This document shows positions 61,557 through 64,000 of a DNA stretch of 64,000 bases, one piece after another. The notes beneath the pieces are model-generated. The model did not search any database. It was not told the origin of the DNA and worked only from the letters and a program-made list of their open reading frames with translations. The DNA is from Hyparrhenia diplandra (Eukaryota; Streptophyta; Magnoliopsida; Poales; Poaceae), in the NCBI GenBank assembly GCA_015847255.1, contig JADLZK010011558.1, positions 62,001 to 126,000 of the forward strand, read 5' to 3'. The translations under genes were made by a program, and so were the position numbers. Positions within the stretch are counted from its first letter, which is position 1, and every line of letters starts with the position of its first letter.

Positions 61557-63942
61557 ATGGGTGCGGCGGGCGACGAGAAAGCGGCTGCGGCTGCGGGGCC
61601 GGTGCCGCCGGCGCCGAGGGCGAGGGGCGGTGGACTCCAAGGACCTTCAGCAGCAGAGCAAGGCGCTCGACAAGCTCACCGATCACGTCGAGGACCGGCA
61701 GCTCGATTCATCCCGTGTCCAATCCGTACGTTTAATCCCCCTCCCCGCCCCCACCGATTCCCCTCTCTCTGCTTCTCTCTAGTACTCTAGTGAGGAATAG
61801 CAGGGAGGATGTTGCCCTTTTGAATCCCTCACGCATAGGTGGTTTTAGATTATGGGCCTGCTTGCTTTTCGGTTTGTCATACTTCAAAATTTCTCTGCCT
61901 GTAAATTTACATGAATCCTGATATAGCTAGCTCTCTGTAATTTTGCTTGCTTGCTTTGGTTCAAAATTTAACATATATGTGTTTATTAGTACAAATAACA
62001 AAACTTTCTGTGCAAAAAAGTATCAGTACTAATGTACTATTAGTTGGCAAAACTTACTGCCAAATGTTTAGGAACTAGAACCATTAGCTGCCATTAACTT
62101 TTGGGTAACAAACCAATTAAACGCGTCACTTTCGATTTGGCGAACTGCCCACAATTTTGGTTAACTGCTATGCTAGTTTTGGAGGGCAACCATGGACAGG
62201 CCCTATGTGCAGTTTACTTGCTTTGCGGAGATGTCATGCTTGACCTTAAGTTCTGCCTGTAAATTTACATTAATCCTAATATAGCTAGCTCTTGTAATTT
62301 TGCTTGCTTGAATCCTGGTTCACCATTTAACATTTACTGTGTTTTGTACAAATAACAAAACGTGTTGTTCTGTGCAAAATCTCGTATCAGTACTAATATA
62401 CTATTGCCATTGCACTTACGAATTGACTGCCAAACGAGTAGGAAGTCTAGCTGTCATTTACACTTATGAAGCACTGCCATCTCAAGTAGGAAGTCTAACT
62501 GCCGTTGCACTTATGAATCGACTGCCATCATGAATGGAAGTTAACTGCTATTTTGCATTGCTGCAAATGGAAGCAAGCACATGGACATCTCATAATTTTA
62601 GAATGTCGATTTTAGCAGGACCCATAATATTTCTAGCAGGATCTGTTTGCACGTCAATCTGTTCTAACCTTTTTTTAAAGTTTCCTTCCCAAAGAAACTA
62701 GTAATGCTATGTCGCTATGTCGTGGTCTGAGTTATGTACTTATTCTAGCTTAACCACAAAAAGATGTCTGTACGATTTCTTACAGATCTGAATATAGTTT
62801 GCAACATGTTTGGCAACTGCTATCTATTACTAAACTAAGCTTTCTAGCACACTATGATTTTTTTACTGTCACTCCATATATATAAATATATTTTTTTTTT
62901 TGGCTACTAAATTTATCTTGATTGACCGAGTAAATTAACACCAGTTTTCATCATTAAAATACTTTTACTGCAGATTCATAGTTTCTTACCAACAACTGCA
63001 TGAGAAGTTAGTAGTAAAAAGAAAGCCCCCAGTGGACATTATTATGTCCAAAATGATATACGTTTAGTCATCTATATTTACAGAGGGAGTTTACACTTGA
63101 GGGAAAGCATTGCATTGACAATAAGTGGCATTCGATTGTATTTGCTTGGATAACGTTTCTATTTGCCTTTGATTCTTATCTGCTCATTGCAATGATCTTG
63201 AGCTTTATTATTGTATAGTTTTGTGAATACTAAAGTCGTAGATAAAAGTAGAAGTCAATGGCAGAGTTATAGAGAAATGTTATGTTTGATTCATCTATGC
63301 TTTTAAATTGGTGTAACTGTTTTTTTACATGTTTTGTTTGTGCTGCAGGCCATGGCAGCACTTGCTTCATCCAAAGAGGCTGACTGGAATGCGATGAGGC
63401 TGAGGTTAGCACATAACATGCATGTCCACAGCTATTAGCCCCTTGCTATCCTCCCCTGTGGTAGCTTCGGGAGGGCTTGCACTTTTTGCACAGTATGAAA
63501 ATAAAGCTTCCAGGATCTTGATTGAGTTGAATGATCAGAAAGTAGCATGCAAATTGGAAGAAAATCTAATTGGAATATAGCGTTCTTGATTCTGTAATTT
63601 TAGCTTAACCTTTTCCTTTTGGTGGTCTCTGCATTTCAGTATATTATACATTGCTATTTGATGTTTCAATTTCTGTGCACTCTGATTATTCTGTAGTTCT
63701 TGTTGTAACATATTATTTTGTTGGGTGATATGAAAAAAAAAAAAAAAACTCTCCACCTTTACACAGTAAGCAGATATGGTCCATCTCTTCCATTGGTGGC
63801 ATACTTTTATTTTTCTTTCCGGAAATATGCCATGTAACAGTTTTATAACATTCACTGGATTTACTCTTTCATCAGGGAGAAAGAACTAGCTGCTGTTAAG
63901 ATCAACCCTACCGATGTTGAAATTATTGCTAATGAGCTTGAG
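61557..63942 (+). CDS. HYPK: HYPK-like regulator of N-terminal acetyltransferase A (3' end outside window)
   Basis: Three exons are visible: 61557-61725, 63349-63404 and 63876-63942, all GT-AG. The start is the ATG at 61557 (MGAAGDEKAAAAAG). The conserved body reads VDSKDLQQQSKALDKLTDHV in exon 1, AMAALASSKEADWNAMRLR in exon 2 and EKELAAVKINPTDVEIIANE in exon 3, which enters the UBA-like domain; the last part lies beyond 64000. HYPK binds the NatA complex (Naa10/Naa15) at the ribosome and tunes N-terminal acetylation and protein stability. Between the ATG frame and the VDSKDLQQ frame, at about 61610-61632, the reading frame shifts by one (equivalent to two missing bases in G-rich sequence), again an apparent sequence error. 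Confidence 0.9.
61726..63348 (+). other. HYPK intron 1 with internal duplication
   Basis: The 1.6-kb intron contains two related blocks: GCCTGTAAATTTACAT.AATCCT.ATATAGCTAGCTCT at about 61898-61935 and 62251-62290, each followed by TTTTGCTTGCTTG, GTTTTGTACAAATAACAAAAC-like text and TATCAGTACTAAT. It is therefore an approximately 350-bp diverged tandem duplication. No exon is seen. Confidence 0.6.
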
Positions 63943-64000
63943 GTACTCATCCAAAACCTTGGCTGACACAAATAATGTTTAATTTTTTAAAAAGCTGTTC

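Noticed and set aside
1..64000. CRISPR arrays, phage or defence systems, tRNA or rRNA genes
   Set aside because: No regularly spaced repeats, prokaryotic operon structure or RNA-gene folds were seen. The sequence is clearly a plant nuclear segment.

Overview
The window is nuclear DNA of a grass (Poaceae), read from protein content, GC-rich first exons beside AT-rich introns, GT-AG introns, and dense Tourist- and Stowaway-type MITEs and Mutator-like elements. There is no organellar, bacterial or viral gene content and no tRNA, rRNA or CRISPR signal that I could recognise. The gene order (J-protein-like end, GPAT, galactokinase, OB-fold protein, PPR, PP2C, HYPK) recalls the distal long arm of rice chromosome 3, but that is from memory and not checked.

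Layout. 1-0.8 kb: last exon of a + strand gene, possibly a J-domain protein. 0.8-2.3 kb: two sibling MITEs and a third MITE of another family. 2.6-6.1 kb: a two-exon glycerol-3-phosphate acyltransferase (-). 6.1-32.3 kb: a transposon-filled block with no convincing host gene: a 1.5 kb TIR element (8.6-10.0 kb), nested MITEs (10.9-12.3 kb), a decayed FAR1-type MULE with both terminal inverted repeats (13.0-16.4 kb), a 6.5 kb segment between 21-bp direct repeats (19.8-26.4 kb), two Stowaway-like MITEs (27.4-28.2 kb) and GGCGCC-rich repeats (30-31.8 kb). 32.4-37.1 kb: a 13-exon galactokinase (-), preceded at 38.0-39.9 kb by decayed partial duplicates of its own exons and introns. 41.1-48.1 kb: a 12-exon gene (-) for a multi-OB-fold protein, SHLD2- or RPA1-like, with a 1.4 kb inverted-repeat transposon in one intron. 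48.4-51.1 kb: MuDR-type MULE debris with duplicated blocks. 51.2-51.7 kb: a broken 3' fragment of ERCC1 (-). 52.6-54.8 kb: an intronless DYW-class PPR gene (-). 56.5-59.2 kb: an intact four-exon PP2C, probably clade D (-). 61.6 kb to the end: the first three exons of HYPK (+), divergent from the PP2C.

The host genes do not form a pathway. They act in lipid acylation, galactose salvage, probable DNA end protection, organelle RNA editing, phosphatase signalling and N-terminal acetylation control. The most important caution is technical. Single-base indels, mostly in short homopolymers, interrupt GPAT, galactokinase, the OB-fold gene, the PPR gene and HYPK, while PP2C is clean. Because conserved protein sequence resumes after each indel, I read most of them as assembly errors and not as gene death. 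The ERCC1 fragment, the galactokinase duplicates and the MULE remnants are real ruins: they have lost whole segments.
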